Positions 35,055-46,322 of a stretch of DNA of 64,000 nt are shown piece after piece; position 1 is the first letter of the stretch, and every line of letters begins with the position of its first letter. Made by a program: the position numbers and the translations under genes. Source of the stretch: CAWCGU01 sp963795195 (lineage in GTDB: Bacteria > Actinomycetota > Thermoleophilia > Solirubrobacterales > 70-9); contig CAWCGU010000006.1 of assembly GCA_963795195.1 (NCBI GenBank), forward strand, positions 1,612,001-1,676,000, in the 5' to 3' direction. The notes below the pieces were generated by a model, which did no database searches, had not been told where the DNA came from, and saw only the letters and a program-made list of their open reading frames with translations.

Positions 35055-35513
35055 TCAGCCTTCGAGGCGCTCGACCTCAACATCGAACACGGCAGCCGCC
35101 GGGGCCGCGATCACGCGCGCGGCGAGCTCCCGCTTGAGGGTTTCCAACCGCGCTTCCTGCTCGGCACTGCGCCCAGATGCGCCGGCGAGGTCGCTGAACT
35201 CCTGGGTGATGTAGCCGTCATTGAGCAGCAGAGTCGCGGCTATATCTCGGAGGACGAGCGTGAATACGAACCGCGCCAGCAGCGGACCCCGGCGCGAGCG
35301 AGCGAGCCCCGGATCGACGGCGTAGCGCCCCTCGGTGACGGCTCGCGTGACGAGCTCGAAACCATCGCGCGCCCCGGGGCCGTCAAATGCCGTGCGGACG
35401 GCGATCTCCCTGCGCTCCGGCGCCTCGCCGCCACCGATCAGCGGCAGCCCGAGCTCGAGCGCCTTGAAGGCGATCGCGACGCCTCCCGGAGACCCGGGGC
35501 CGTGGTAGCCCAT
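35055..35513 (-). CDS. Uncharacterised protein, possibly FmdE-like domain
   Basis: 152 residues from the ATG at 35513. MGYHGPGSPGGVAIAFKALE resembles the HGHxCPG start of FmdE-like proteins but has Pro-Gly-Ser in place of the Cys. The open frame extends upstream (residues like LLEVVDRGTRLGFAFDDL precede the Met) without a canonical start codon, so the true N terminus may lie in a further frame slip or an unusual start near 35575. Low confidence in family; the coding call rests on codon pattern and length. Confidence 0.5.
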   Translation of the reverse strand: MGYHGPGSPGGVAIAFKALELGLPLIGGGEAPERREIAVRTAFDGPGARDGFELVTRAVTEGRYAVDPGLARSRRGPLLARFVFTLVLRDIAATLLLNDGYITQEFSDLAGASGRSAEQEARLETLKRELAARVIAAPAAAVFDVEVERLEG

Positions 35514-35663
35514 CAGATCGTCGAACGCAAACCCCAGCCGCGTGCCGCGGTCGACAACTTCGAGCAGCGCGGTCAGGCCGCGACCCTGATGCGCACCTGC
35601 TGCTTTTCCTCGTTGCTGATCGTGGTGTGGATGGCCTGAAGGTTAAAGGCCGAGGCGGACCCG

Positions 35664-36533
35664 CTAGAGCCCGAAGAGATGACGCAGCCGGTCTTGGAGT
35701 GGCGAGAGGTTGCTGCGCAGGCTGCGCTCTGGAGCCTCGGTCTCGGCATCGTCGCGCGAGGCGATCCGGAACCCGTCGCCGTCGGACACGAGCAAGCCCA
35801 TGTCCCAGTAGCCCAGCGCGTCGTCGATGGTCGTGAAGCAGGTGTCGAAGCCGCCGCCGATCGAGACGATGCCGACGGCCCTGGCCCTTCCGTGGCTGAG
35901 GCTGAAGATGGGACCGCCGCTGTCACCGCTGCGCACGGCGAAGCGTGCGCAGACCAAGCCGGTCAGAATGCGGCCGCCGCCGAAGCGATAGCTGTAGTCC
36001 TCGCGGTAAACGCGCCCGCAGTTGAGGCCGCCGAAGGCGCCGGCCGAGCAGACCTTCATGCCGTCGTGGATCGACGAGTTCGCGTGGTAGCCGACAACGG
36101 GGATCGTCGAGCTCAGCAGCGAGTCGTCGAGACCTCCGATCAGCAGGCCGCGCAGCGAGCCGTCCGTCGTCAGCACGTTGGCGATCGTCGCCGACTGCTC
36201 TTCGACCGGAACTTCGTACAGCGCCGAGTCCGCGCCGGTCCGGTCACAGCAGAGGAAGGAGCTGCCGAGCAGCGACCCGACGCGCTCGCCGGACATGCGC
36301 ACCGTTCCGTGGGCGCCGCAGTGGCCGGCCGTCAGCGCGTAGGTCGCACCGCTGACCGGATCGGCGACGCCGAAGCCGCTGGTGCAGAACGACCCGTCGA
36401 GCGAGATCTTCACCCCGGCGCGGTGGGGCGGATAGTCACCCGCGGCGGTTGCCGCACTCGGAACCGAGGTAACGGCCAGCCATGAAAGCGTCGCGACGAA
36501 GGCAGCCAGGCGCTTGATGGCGGATTGGTCCAT
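35664..36533 (-). CDS. Secreted chymotrypsin-like serine protease (S1)
   Basis: 289 residues with a signal peptide (LAAFVATLSWLAVTSVPSAATA). Catalytic triad: His in ALTAGHCGAHG, Asp in TGADSALYEV and Ser in VRSGDSGGPIF, spaced as in streptogrisin/alpha-lytic-type enzymes. Cys pairs (CTSGF and GHC; CSAGAFGGLNCG) likely form disulfides. No long pro-domain is visible between signal and catalytic part, unlike alpha-lytic protease. Confidence 0.9.
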   Translation of the reverse strand: MDQSAIKRLAAFVATLSWLAVTSVPSAATAAGDYPPHRAGVKISLDGSFCTSGFGVADPVSGATYALTAGHCGAHGTVRMSGERVGSLLGSSFLCCDRTGADSALYEVPVEEQSATIANVLTTDGSLRGLLIGGLDDSLLSSTIPVVGYHANSSIHDGMKVCSAGAFGGLNCGRVYREDYSYRFGGGRILTGLVCARFAVRSGDSGGPIFSLSHGRARAVGIVSIGGGFDTCFTTIDDALGYWDMGLLVSDGDGFRIASRDDAETEAPERSLRSNLSPLQDRLRHLFGL

Positions 36534-36593
36534 GAAGGTTGAGTCGCGCCGGCGTCTCAGGCGCTACACACCCAAGCCGACCACAGGGCCGCC

Positions 36594-37283
36594 CTAGCTG
36601 GACGAAGCCTCGGGCTCCTCGTCCTCTTCCCCCTCAGGCTCCGGCTCGTCGTCGTCCTCGTAGAGGCTCTCGCCGGCGATCTCGCGCAGCTTCCGGTCCC
36701 AGAGCTTGACCTCGACGTAGAACTCGTCGCCGAAGCCCTTCACCGCGTCGACGGAGACCAGGGTGAAGCGGCCCTCAACGATCGCCATCTGGTCGGTCCC
36801 CTCGCCGTTGACCTCGGTCGAGGCGGCGACCGCTCCGCGAACGAGCGGCAGCCCCCAGACGAGCGTGACGTCGCCGCCGCGGCCGGCGTCGCCCTTCCAG
36901 TGGCCGATGACTTCGTCGTTGAGGTCAATCTTCCAGTCGGGGTTGTCTTCGGCGCTGACGTCCGTGAAGTCAGCCTTGGCGGTCAGGTCCTCGGGCTCGC
37001 CGTCGGCCGGGCGGACGAAGGAGACGTAGCCGAAGTACTCAATCGGATCGCCCTCCGCGGTCTCGGTGTGAGAGCTGACCGGCAGGTAGACGCGCCCGCC
37101 CCAGCCGCGCTCGGGAAACCAGCGCACCTCCTCGGGATCAAACGGAGCACCGGCCTCGGCGGCCAGCGGCTCGCAGGCAGCCGAGAACTCCGCGATCAAC
37201 CGCTCCTCCCAATGGCCATAGGGCGCCTTCTCCTGCGCGGAGTCGGCGATGAAGCGCGGAAATGGGAAGCGAGTGGGCGGCAC
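36594..37283 (-). CDS. Hypothetical acidic protein
   Basis: 229 residues, no signal peptide or TM. Aromatic- and charge-rich middle (WFPERGWGGRVYLPVSSHTET, EYFGYVSFVRPADG, DEVIGHWKGDAGRGGDVTLVWGLP) and an Asp/Glu-rich C-terminal tail. The coding pattern is good and the length is sound, but I recognise no family. It is divergent from the short gene at 37305. Confidence 0.7.
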   Translation of the reverse strand: MPPTRFPFPRFIADSAQEKAPYGHWEERLIAEFSAACEPLAAEAGAPFDPEEVRWFPERGWGGRVYLPVSSHTETAEGDPIEYFGYVSFVRPADGEPEDLTAKADFTDVSAEDNPDWKIDLNDEVIGHWKGDAGRGGDVTLVWGLPLVRGAVAASTEVNGEGTDQMAIVEGRFTLVSVDAVKGFGDEFYVEVKLWDRKLREIAGESLYEDDDEPEPEGEEDEEPEASSS

Positions 37284-37304
37284 GAGGCTGGCACCCTACT
37301 GACC

Positions 37305-37796
37305 ATGGAGATCGCATTCGTAAAAACGGGCGACAGCCATGACCGGATTCACGTCAAGCGCGACGACGGCAGCGAGAGCGCCTGGCGCTGGGGCGCAGGC
37401 GGCCCACCCCATGACCTCCTGCACTGGGTCGTTGAATCGCGGCTGCCGCTGGAGCGCGGGTTTTGGGGGCTGGTCGCGGGTGGCGCCGACTTCGGCTTCG
37501 TCAACTCGCACGCACACGGCGTCGCCAAGGACGGCGGCCCGTCGATCGGGGACGCGACGGAGCTGGCCCAGGCCGAGGCGGTCGTCGGCGCGATCCAGAT
37601 GGGGATGCGGCTGGAGCCTCGCCTCGACGACGAGGGTTGCCTCGAGTGGACGAAGCGGTGGTGTGAGCAGGCCTCGGTTCCGGTCCCGCCCGGGCTCGAC
37701 GCGGCTCGGTTCGCTGAGCTCCGCGCCGCCGCGGAGGAATGGGCCGGTCGCTACCGGGCGCTGGAGACCGGAAGCGCCCTGAGTGTCAGCTTCTAG
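37305..37796 (+). CDS. Hypothetical protein
   Basis: 163 residues from the ATG at 37305, only 21 bases from the divergent gene. It opens EIAFVKTGDSHDRIHVKRDDGS and has HDLLHWVVESRLPLERGFWGLVA and a C-terminal helical stretch (ARFAELRAAAEEWAGRYRALE). The sequence looks like a small soluble two-domain protein. The stop overlaps the galT stop by 4 bases (convergent). No family recognised. Confidence 0.7.
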   Translation: MEIAFVKTGDSHDRIHVKRDDGSESAWRWGAGGPPHDLLHWVVESRLPLERGFWGLVAGGADFGFVNSHAHGVAKDGGPSIGDATELAQAEAVVGAIQMGMRLEPRLDDEGCLEWTKRWCEQASVPVPPGLDAARFAELRAAAEEWAGRYRALETGSALSVSF

Positions 37797-38845
37797 CCCA
37801 GCGCCTCGCGCAGGTCCGCGGCCGCGCGCTCGGGCGGGTAGACGTTGATGTCGACTCCCGTCGAGAGCTCGAAGCCCGCCTTGATCGTCAGTCGCGGCAG
37901 GATGTCGAGGTGCCAGTGGAAGTCCTCGGCGCCCGCCGGGGCGGTGCGCACCCAGAGGTTCAGCTGTGGCGGTGCGCCGAGCGCCACCTCGAGCCCGCGC
38001 AGTGCGACGCGCAGCATGCCGGTGCCGACCGAGCCGTCGTCCTCGAATGAAGGCGCCGGTAGCCGCGGCAGCAGGCGAAGCTCGAAGGGCCCGCGCGAGG
38101 CCCACGGGCAAATCAGCATCGCTTCGTCGTCTATTGCGACGAGCCGATCGCGGCGCCGAACCTCCTCGGTGGCGATGTCCTGCAGTAGATGGCCGCCCAT
38201 CGTGCGCTGGTGATAGGCCGTGAAGCGCTCACGCTCGCGGGCGACCTGGGCGGGCACGAAGTCGAGCGCGTAGAGCTGGGCGTGGGTGTGCTCGCGCGAA
38301 GCCCCGGCTTCAGGGCCCTCGTTGACGATCAGCTGGCGGTAGGCGGCCTCGGCATGCGCCCGCATCCGCTCGCGCCAGCCGGCCACCGATGCGCCGAGCA
38401 GTTCGTCTGAGAGCTGGCCGACTCGGGTCAGGTGCTCGGGCCCGTTGACGATCACCTCATGTGCTCCGGTCGCGGGAACGCTTGCGAACAGATCCGTCTC
38501 GGCGGCCCGGGTTGAGCCTCTCAGCGGATCAACTGAAGCTGCCAGCCCGGTCTCCGCCGGCCGGCCGCCGGAGACCGGCGCATCCGGGGGGGCGAGCGCC
38601 GGATAGAGGTTCGGCACCGCCCGCGAGCGCCACCCCGGGGTGTTCGCCTCGCCGCCGTCGCGGTCCGCCCAGACCTCGAGCGGGGTTTCCCCCTCACTGC
38701 CCTCACAGAAGGGACAGTTGGCCCTGGCATCCGGCTTCGGCTCCGGCGGCGAAACCGTGAACGAGTGAGGACGGTCGGCTCGAGCCGGCGCCAGGATCGT
38801 GCGCAGGCCGGTGAGCTGGTCGATCCTGACCTCGGGTTCAGCCAC
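37793..38845 (-). CDS. galT: Galactose-1-phosphate uridylyltransferase-like protein
   Basis: About 350 residues from the GTG at 38845 (VAEPEVRIDQLTGLRTILA). HIT/GalT-family: zinc CxxC in CPFCEG, the active region NEGPEAGASREHTHAQLYAL and FHWHLDILPRL near the end. It should swap UMP between UDP-glucose and a sugar 1-phosphate; the active-site motif here is HTH rather than the classical HPH, so an NTP:hexose-1-phosphate adenylyl- or nucleotidyltransferase function cannot be excluded. It overlaps the slipin gene stop. Confidence 0.85.
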   Translation of the reverse strand: MAEPEVRIDQLTGLRTILAPARADRPHSFTVSPPEPKPDARANCPFCEGSEGETPLEVWADRDGGEANTPGWRSRAVPNLYPALAPPDAPVSGGRPAETGLAASVDPLRGSTRAAETDLFASVPATGAHEVIVNGPEHLTRVGQLSDELLGASVAGWRERMRAHAEAAYRQLIVNEGPEAGASREHTHAQLYALDFVPAQVARERERFTAYHQRTMGGHLLQDIATEEVRRRDRLVAIDDEAMLICPWASRGPFELRLLPRLPAPSFEDDGSVGTGMLRVALRGLEVALGAPPQLNLWVRTAPAGAEDFHWHLDILPRLTIKAGFELSTGVDINVYPPERAAADLREALG

Positions 38846-39638
38846 CCTTGCCGGGGGACTCCCCGGTGCTCCCGCCGCCGCCCAGCAACCCACCCGGGCG
38901 CACGAAGGCCTCCATCAGGTCAATCGGCAGCGGGAAGATGATCGTGCTGTTGGTCGAGCCCATCTCGAGCAGCGTCTGCAGGTAGCGCAGCTGCAGCGTG
39001 GTCGGGTTCTTGGAGATCACCTCGCCCGCCTGGCTGAGCTTCTCGGAAGCCTGGAACTCACCGTCGGCGGCGATGATCTTGGCGCGCCGCTCACGCTCGG
39101 CCTCGGCCTGGCGTGCGATCGCCCGCTGCATCTCGGCGGGGATCTCAACGTCCTTGACCTCGACCGTCGTGACCTTGACCCCCCAGGGCTCGGTCTGCTC
39201 GTCGATGATCTGCTGAAGCTCGGCGTTGAGGCGCTCGCGCTCGGCAAGCAGCGAGTCGAGCTCGGCCTTGCCGAGCACGGAGCGCAGGGTGGTCTGAGCG
39301 ATCTGCGAGGTCGCCAGCAGGAAGTTCTCCACATCAGTCACGGCCTTGGAGGGATCGATGACACGGAAGTAGGCGACCGCATTGACGCGCGCCGTGACGT
39401 TGTCGCGCGTGATCACCTCCTGCGGCGGGACGTTGAGGGTGATCGTGCGCTGGTCGACGCGGACCATCTGATCGACGAACGGGATCAGCAGGATCAGACC
39501 GGGCCCCTTCTGGCCGATCAGGCGGCCCAAGCGGAAGACGACACCGCGCTCGTACTCGCGCAGGATCCGGATCGCAGCGGCGATCACGATCAGGAAGAAC
39601 AGGAAGACAACGGCGATGACCGCGATCAGTACACCCAA
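38838..39638 (-). CDS. SPFH/stomatin-family membrane protein (slipin)
   Basis: 266 residues. One N-terminal TM (IAVIAVVFLFFLIVIAAAIRIL), then the band-7/SPFH domain (EYERGVVFRLGRLIGQKGPGLILLIPF, ITLNVPPQEVITRDNVTARVNAVAYFRV) and the coiled coil with EVEIP-like VKDVEIPAEMQRAIARQAEAERERRAKIIAA. It assembles membrane microdomains. It is 4 bases after the NfeD-like gene, the usual bacterial pairing. Confidence 0.95.
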   Translation of the reverse strand: MGVLIAVIAVVFLFFLIVIAAAIRILREYERGVVFRLGRLIGQKGPGLILLIPFVDQMVRVDQRTITLNVPPQEVITRDNVTARVNAVAYFRVIDPSKAVTDVENFLLATSQIAQTTLRSVLGKAELDSLLAERERLNAELQQIIDEQTEPWGVKVTTVEVKDVEIPAEMQRAIARQAEAERERRAKIIAADGEFQASEKLSQAGEVISKNPTTLQLRYLQTLLEMGSTNSTIIFPLPIDLMEAFVRPGGLLGGGGSTGESPGKGG

Positions 39639-39641
39639 GGG

Positions 39642-40874
39642 TCAGGCTCCTTCAGTCGGGGGGGACGATTGATCGGAAACGGACTCTACGCGCTCGACGA
39701 TCAGAGTGAGGCCGTCCACCTCACGGACTCTCACGCGCTCGCCGACGGGGATCTGCTCTCCCTCGGTGATCGAGCGTGCCCGCCAGAGCGCGCCCTCGAC
39801 GAAGATCTGCCCGATCGGGTTGAGCGCAACCCTGACCTCGGCATCGCTGCCCGGCAGCTCCTCCCAGCCGGTCCGCACCCGCTTCTGGCGCTGGGCCTTG
39901 AGAACGCGGTCGCCCACGAAGAGCCCAAAGCCGCCGATGACGACCGCAACGGTGACGACGATCGGCACCTCCACCTCGAGCGCGTCGCTACCGGTGTCGA
40001 ACAGCGTCAGGCCCGCGGCGATCAGCGCGGCGATACCGCCGATCCCAAGAATGCCCCCGGTCGGTAAGTAGGCCTCGGCAATCACGAGACCGACGCCGAC
40101 GAGCAGCAGGACGACGCCGATCACCGTCACGGGCAGCTGCGCCGCGCCGTAGATGCCGAGCAAAAGCGAGAGCACCCCGAGGGAGCCGGGCACGAACAGG
40201 CCCGGCGTGAGCAACTCGATGCCGACTCCGGCGAGCCCGACGAGCAGCAGCAGGTAGGCGACATTGGGGTTGATGATGATCTGCAGGAGCTGGTCGAGCA
40301 GGCCCATCTCGTGCTGGGAGATGACGAGCTCTTCGGTTTGGAGCTCCTGCCCCTCGATTCCGGGGACCGCGAAGCCGTTTTGCTCGATCAGCTCAGTCGC
40401 GTTCGAACCGGCAGCGACCAAATCGACAAGACCGGCGTCCAAGGCCTGTTCGGCACTCAGCTCTCCGTCATCGGTCACCAGGGTCGCACCGGGTGCGATC
40501 GCGGCAACATCGGCGGCCTCGAGGACCGAGACGCCGGCGCCTTCGGCGCGGGCGCCGTCAGGGGTCACGAATGCGACGACCGGCATCGGCGCGGATTCGA
40601 TCGCCGCGACCATCTCGTCCGCTGACTCGGCGAGGCCGCCGGGGGTGTCGATGGTGATGATCGCCAGAACCGCGTTGTTGTCGGCCGCATCGTCGAGTTC
40701 GGAGACCAGGAAGCCTTCGGTGGCAGGGTCAACGGTGCCGCTGAGCTCGATGGAGTAGGCGGTGTTGGAAGTGGACTGGCCCGAAGCCACCGCGCTGGTC
40801 ACGAGAACGACAGCACCTAGGGCCAGCAGGCCCAGCCAGAGTCCGAGGCGCTTCTTGTGTCTCATTGCGTTCAA
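39642..40874 (-). CDS. NfeD-like protein, ClpP-class domain lacking the catalytic serine
   Basis: 410 residues: signal peptide (ALGAVVLVTSAVASG), truncated serine-protease-type domain (IITIDTPGGLAESADEMVAAIESAPMPVVAFV), then four to five TM segments and a C-terminal OB-fold NfeD domain (LPGSDAEVRVALNPIGQIFVEGALW). In active NfeD peptidases the nucleophile sits in an A-S-A-G segment before the AAD; here it reads AEGAGVSVLEAAD, so the Ser seems replaced by Gly, and the later Lys-bearing stretch is shortened. It probably acts as a scaffold with the slipin rather than as a protease. Confidence 0.85.
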   Translation of the reverse strand: MNAMRHKKRLGLWLGLLALGAVVLVTSAVASGQSTSNTAYSIELSGTVDPATEGFLVSELDDAADNNAVLAIITIDTPGGLAESADEMVAAIESAPMPVVAFVTPDGARAEGAGVSVLEAADVAAIAPGATLVTDDGELSAEQALDAGLVDLVAAGSNATELIEQNGFAVPGIEGQELQTEELVISQHEMGLLDQLLQIIINPNVAYLLLLVGLAGVGIELLTPGLFVPGSLGVLSLLLGIYGAAQLPVTVIGVVLLLVGVGLVIAEAYLPTGGILGIGGIAALIAAGLTLFDTGSDALEVEVPIVVTVAVVIGGFGLFVGDRVLKAQRQKRVRTGWEELPGSDAEVRVALNPIGQIFVEGALWRARSITEGEQIPVGERVRVREVDGLTLIVERVESVSDQSSPPTEGA

Positions 40875-41473
40875 TTATCCGCGTAACGGTCGATGTCGGC
40901 TGCCAGGGCGGCTTCGTCCGCATAGCCGCCCCTCGCTACGTAGACCTGCTCGCCCTCCGAGTTGAAGAAGATCGTCGAGGGGAATTCGACCTCGGCACCC
41001 AGGGCGTCGGAGATATCGAGGTCGGGGTCGGTGTAGCTCGGGTAGGGCAGCGGGAACTCCTCGAGGAATGTCAGCGCGGCGTCGTCGTTGTCCTGGGCGT
41101 CGACCCCGAGGAAGGCGATCTCGTTCCCGCGCTCCACAGCCTGGTTCTGGAAGAAGGGGAACTCGGCGCGGCAGGGACCGCACCACGAGGCCCATTTGTT
41201 GACGACGATCGGATAGCCGCGGAGGGCTTCGATTCGCTGCTGAAAGGCCGGCTCTCCGCCCTCGAGCAGCTCGTTGCCCTCCTTGTAGAGCGCGGCCAGT
41301 GGCGCGGGGGCGTCGGCGAGCCTGCGCTCGAACTCCGCAGTCGTGGCTTCGGGGTCGGTCGCTGTGGGGGTTTGGTCGCCGGATCCGCAGGCGGACACGC
41401 CCATCGCAAGCGCCACCGCCATGAGGCCTGCGACCGCGGTTTGCATAGTTGGTGCGTTCAAACGGAAGTCCAT
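40871..41473 (-). CDS. TlpA-like thioredoxin-fold lipoprotein
   Basis: 200 residues with a lipobox (MAVALAMGVSAC) and the redox motif WASWCGPCRAEFPFF at about residues 94-108. The C-terminal segment has EFPSTIFFNSEGEQVYVARGG, the cis-Pro-containing strand of thioredoxin folds. It acts outside the membrane as a disulfide reductase, for example of apocytochrome c, which fits the ccm genes elsewhere in the window. The stop overlaps the NfeD-like start by 4 bases. Confidence 0.92.
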   Translation of the reverse strand: MDFRLNAPTMQTAVAGLMAVALAMGVSACGSGDQTPTATDPEATTAEFERRLADAPAPLAALYKEGNELLEGGEPAFQQRIEALRGYPIVVNKWASWCGPCRAEFPFFQNQAVERGNEIAFLGVDAQDNDDAALTFLEEFPLPYPSYTDPDLDISDALGAEVEFPSTIFFNSEGEQVYVARGGYADEAALAADIDRYADN

Positions 41474-41628
41474 GGTGCTTTAATACGTAGCGGTTCTCTT
41501 ATTGGACTGCGGAGGACGCTGGCCGCGGGGAGGTTTCATTAACCGGGCCCGGCGACTCTCCACGAGATTACTGCGCCACCCGCTGCGCTCTTGCATCGCG
41601 GGGGCGCCTGAGGTGAATAGAGCCTCGC

Positions 41629-44268
<2,640 letters not shown>

Positions 44269-44357
44269 GGATGTTGCAGCCGGTGCCGAGAGACGCTCGG
44301 ACGACGCGGGGGCGAACGACGACATCGATCGCGACGCCGACGACTACCCCGATCCCT

Positions 44358-44684
44358 ATGACGACGAGGACGACTCCGCTGAGCCTGAGTGAGCGACTCC
44401 GCGGGCTCGTGAGCGTCGGCCGTGTTTTCGGCGAGCCGATCGAGCGCGACGGCGTGACGCTCGTCCCAGCCGCGACCGTGATCGGCGGCGGTGGTGGCGG
44501 AGAGAGCGGGGCCGCGGACGAGAAGCCGCCGGGATCCGGCCTCGGCTTCGGCCTGGTCGCGTGGCCGAGCGGCGCCTACGAGATCAAGGACGGCCGGGCC
44601 CGCTGGATACCCGCGCTCGACACGACCCGCATCGCGGTTGTAGCCCTGATCGTGATCGCGATCCTGCTGCGCGCACGCAACTGA
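44358..44684 (+). CDS. GerW/YtfJ-family sporulation-type protein
   Basis: 108 residues from the ATG at 44358, which overlaps the putative helicase tail; a GTG near 44410 is the alternative start. VGRVFGEPIERDGVTLVPAATVIGGGGGG followed by GSGLGFGLVAWPSGAYEIKDG is the family pattern, and a C-terminal TM (IAVVALIVIAILLRA) is present. In Bacillus the family is needed for spore lipid/cortex germination factors; its role in non-sporulating actinobacteria is unknown. It is convergent with birA with an inverted repeat between. Confidence 0.85.
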   Translation: MTTRTTPLSLSERLRGLVSVGRVFGEPIERDGVTLVPAATVIGGGGGGESGAADEKPPGSGLGFGLVAWPSGAYEIKDGRARWIPALDTTRIAVVALIVIAILLRARN

Positions 44685-44701
44685 TTCGCGCCCAGCCATC
44701 C

Positions 44702-44752
44702 CGAACGATGGCGATCTAGTCCATGGGGGTTGGGCTCATTCGCCATCGTTCG
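44702..44752. terminator. Convergent-gene inverted repeat
   Basis: CGAACGATGGCGA at 44702-44714 is exactly inverted as TCGCCATCGTTCG at 44740-44752, spacing 25 bases. The right arm lies inside the last codons of birA. It sits between two convergent genes and has no T-tract in either direction; a terminator role is inferred from place. Confidence 0.5.
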
Positions 44753-45515
44753 TGGGAGGGAGGGATAGCTGGACCTCGCCGGCGCCCAAGGCCCGGCGCT
44801 CGCCGGAGGCCATGAGGGCAACGAGGTTGCCGCGCTCGTCGATCCCGCTCGCGATCCCAGAACCGTCCGCGCTCTCGGCGCCGCCGGGGTCACCTTCCCT
44901 CGGTGCAACGTTCCTCCACCAGACCTCCCGTCCTTTAAGCGCATCGCGCAGTTGAAACTCGCCGACTATCTGGTCCGGCGGCGCTTCGACCCACGCCGAC
45001 AGCCGCTCGCAGAGCGCCGAGCAGACCGGCTCCACCTCCGTCCCGCCCCCAATCGAGGTCGCCGGCCAGCGCAGGTCCGGCTGGAATTCCTCGTCGCCGA
45101 TCGCGACGTTGACGCCGACACCGATCACAGCGAAATCCGGCGGCCGGCCCTCGATCAGGATGCCCGCGACCTTGCGCTCCTCGATCCAGACGTCGTTCGG
45201 CCACTTGACCGTGCAGCCGCGCCCGGAAACGGCTTCGATGGCTTCGCAGACCGCCAGCGGGGCGGCCAGGGGCAGCAATGCGTGCTCGGGCCCGAGCGGC
45301 CTCATGACCAGCGAACAGAGCAGGGCCTTGCCCGGCGGCGTCGTCCAGACGCGTCCCCGCCTGCCACGACCCGCATCCTGCTGGGCGGCCGTGACGAGTG
45401 TCCCGTCGGGTGCACCCGCCAGCGCCAGCTCACGCGCGCGCTCGTTGGTGGAATCCGTGAGCCGGAAATGCAGGCGAGGACTGCCGAAGCGGATCGTCTG
45501 TGCGCAAACGCTCAC
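44736..45515 (-). CDS. birA: Biotin-[acetyl-CoA-carboxylase] ligase
   Basis: 259 residues, catalytic form without the N-terminal DNA-binding domain, so not a repressor. Motifs: DSTNERARE, the adenylate loop DAGRGRRGRVW, TVKWPNDVWI and KVAGILIE, GVGVNV. The GTG start overlaps the stop of the SAM hydroxide adenosyltransferase gene. It attaches biotin to acyl-CoA carboxylases. Confidence 0.94.
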   Translation of the reverse strand: MSVCAQTIRFGSPRLHFRLTDSTNERARELALAGAPDGTLVTAAQQDAGRGRRGRVWTTPPGKALLCSLVMRPLGPEHALLPLAAPLAVCEAIEAVSGRGCTVKWPNDVWIEERKVAGILIEGRPPDFAVIGVGVNVAIGDEEFQPDLRWPATSIGGGTEVEPVCSALCERLSAWVEAPPDQIVGEFQLRDALKGREVWWRNVAPREGDPGGAESADGSGIASGIDERGNLVALMASGERRALGAGEVQLSLPPTNDGE

Positions 45516-46322
45516 GCGGGCCTCAGCACAAGCTGCTGGTCGACCGCGAGGCCGAGCTGCCTGCGGGCATTGCCGCGGTTGACGGCCAGCGCCAGCCGGC
45601 CGCTCGCATCCTCGAAAAGCAGAGGCTTCCCGACCGGAACGTCAGCGAACGTCGAGGCCAGCGGAAGACGAAGGACTTCCTCGCGAAGCCGCAGGTCGAA
45701 GGTCGAGGTCTCTCCCCCGAGGCTCGCGCAGCTGCGCCGGCGAGAGGTCGAGCGAGGCGTTCCCGAAGCTGTCGAGATAGAGGACGTGCGCGACCAGATG
45801 ATCGTCGGCGATGATCGGCTTCGGGAGTGCCAGTGTGGCCAGCACCGCGGGGTCGATCTGGTCGCCGGCCTCCGCAAGCGAGACGCCGAGCGCCAGCCGC
45901 GCGCCAACCGGGGCAAATATGTCTCGCCCGTGGAAGGTGGCGGAGACCTCGGCAGCGGCGAACTTGGAACGGCTGAGATCCACCGCTTCGAGGGCGCCTC
46001 CACACAGTTCGAGCGAGGGTGCGAGCAATCCGTTGTCGGGCCCGACCAGCAGGCGGCCGCCCCGTGCGGTGCGCACGGCGATCGGCCGACGGGTCGTGCC
46101 GACACCGGGATCGACGACGGCCAGATGCACTCCCGCCGGCAGGTGCGCGATCGCGTTGGCGAGCGCCAGCGCCCCGTGGCGCACGTCGCCGGGCGCGATC
46201 CCGTGGGTGACGTCAATCAGCGGGGACTCACGAGAGATCTTCGCGATCACGCCCCTGCAGACGCCGGCGAACTCGTCGCGGTAGCCGTAATCGGAAAGGA
46301 AGCTGATCGGAAGGGCGGTCAC
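45512..46322 (-). CDS. SAM hydroxide adenosyltransferase (DUF62), frame slip near 45720
   Basis: 811 bases, so not divisible by three. The N-terminal part (FLSDYGYRDEFAGVCRGVI, HGIAPGDVRHGALALANA, VDPGVGTTRRPIAVRT, VGPDNGLLAP) is the DUF62 core that hydrolyses or adenosylates S-adenosylmethionine. The continuing C-terminal beta-barrel (GETSTFDLRLREEVL, VPVGKPLLFEDASGRLALAVNRGNA) is in another frame; one extra base around 45718-45726 (CTG CGC G AGC CTC) joins the two. Start overlaps the stop of the cobA-hemD gene. Enzymes of this family dispose of SAM. Confidence 0.85.
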
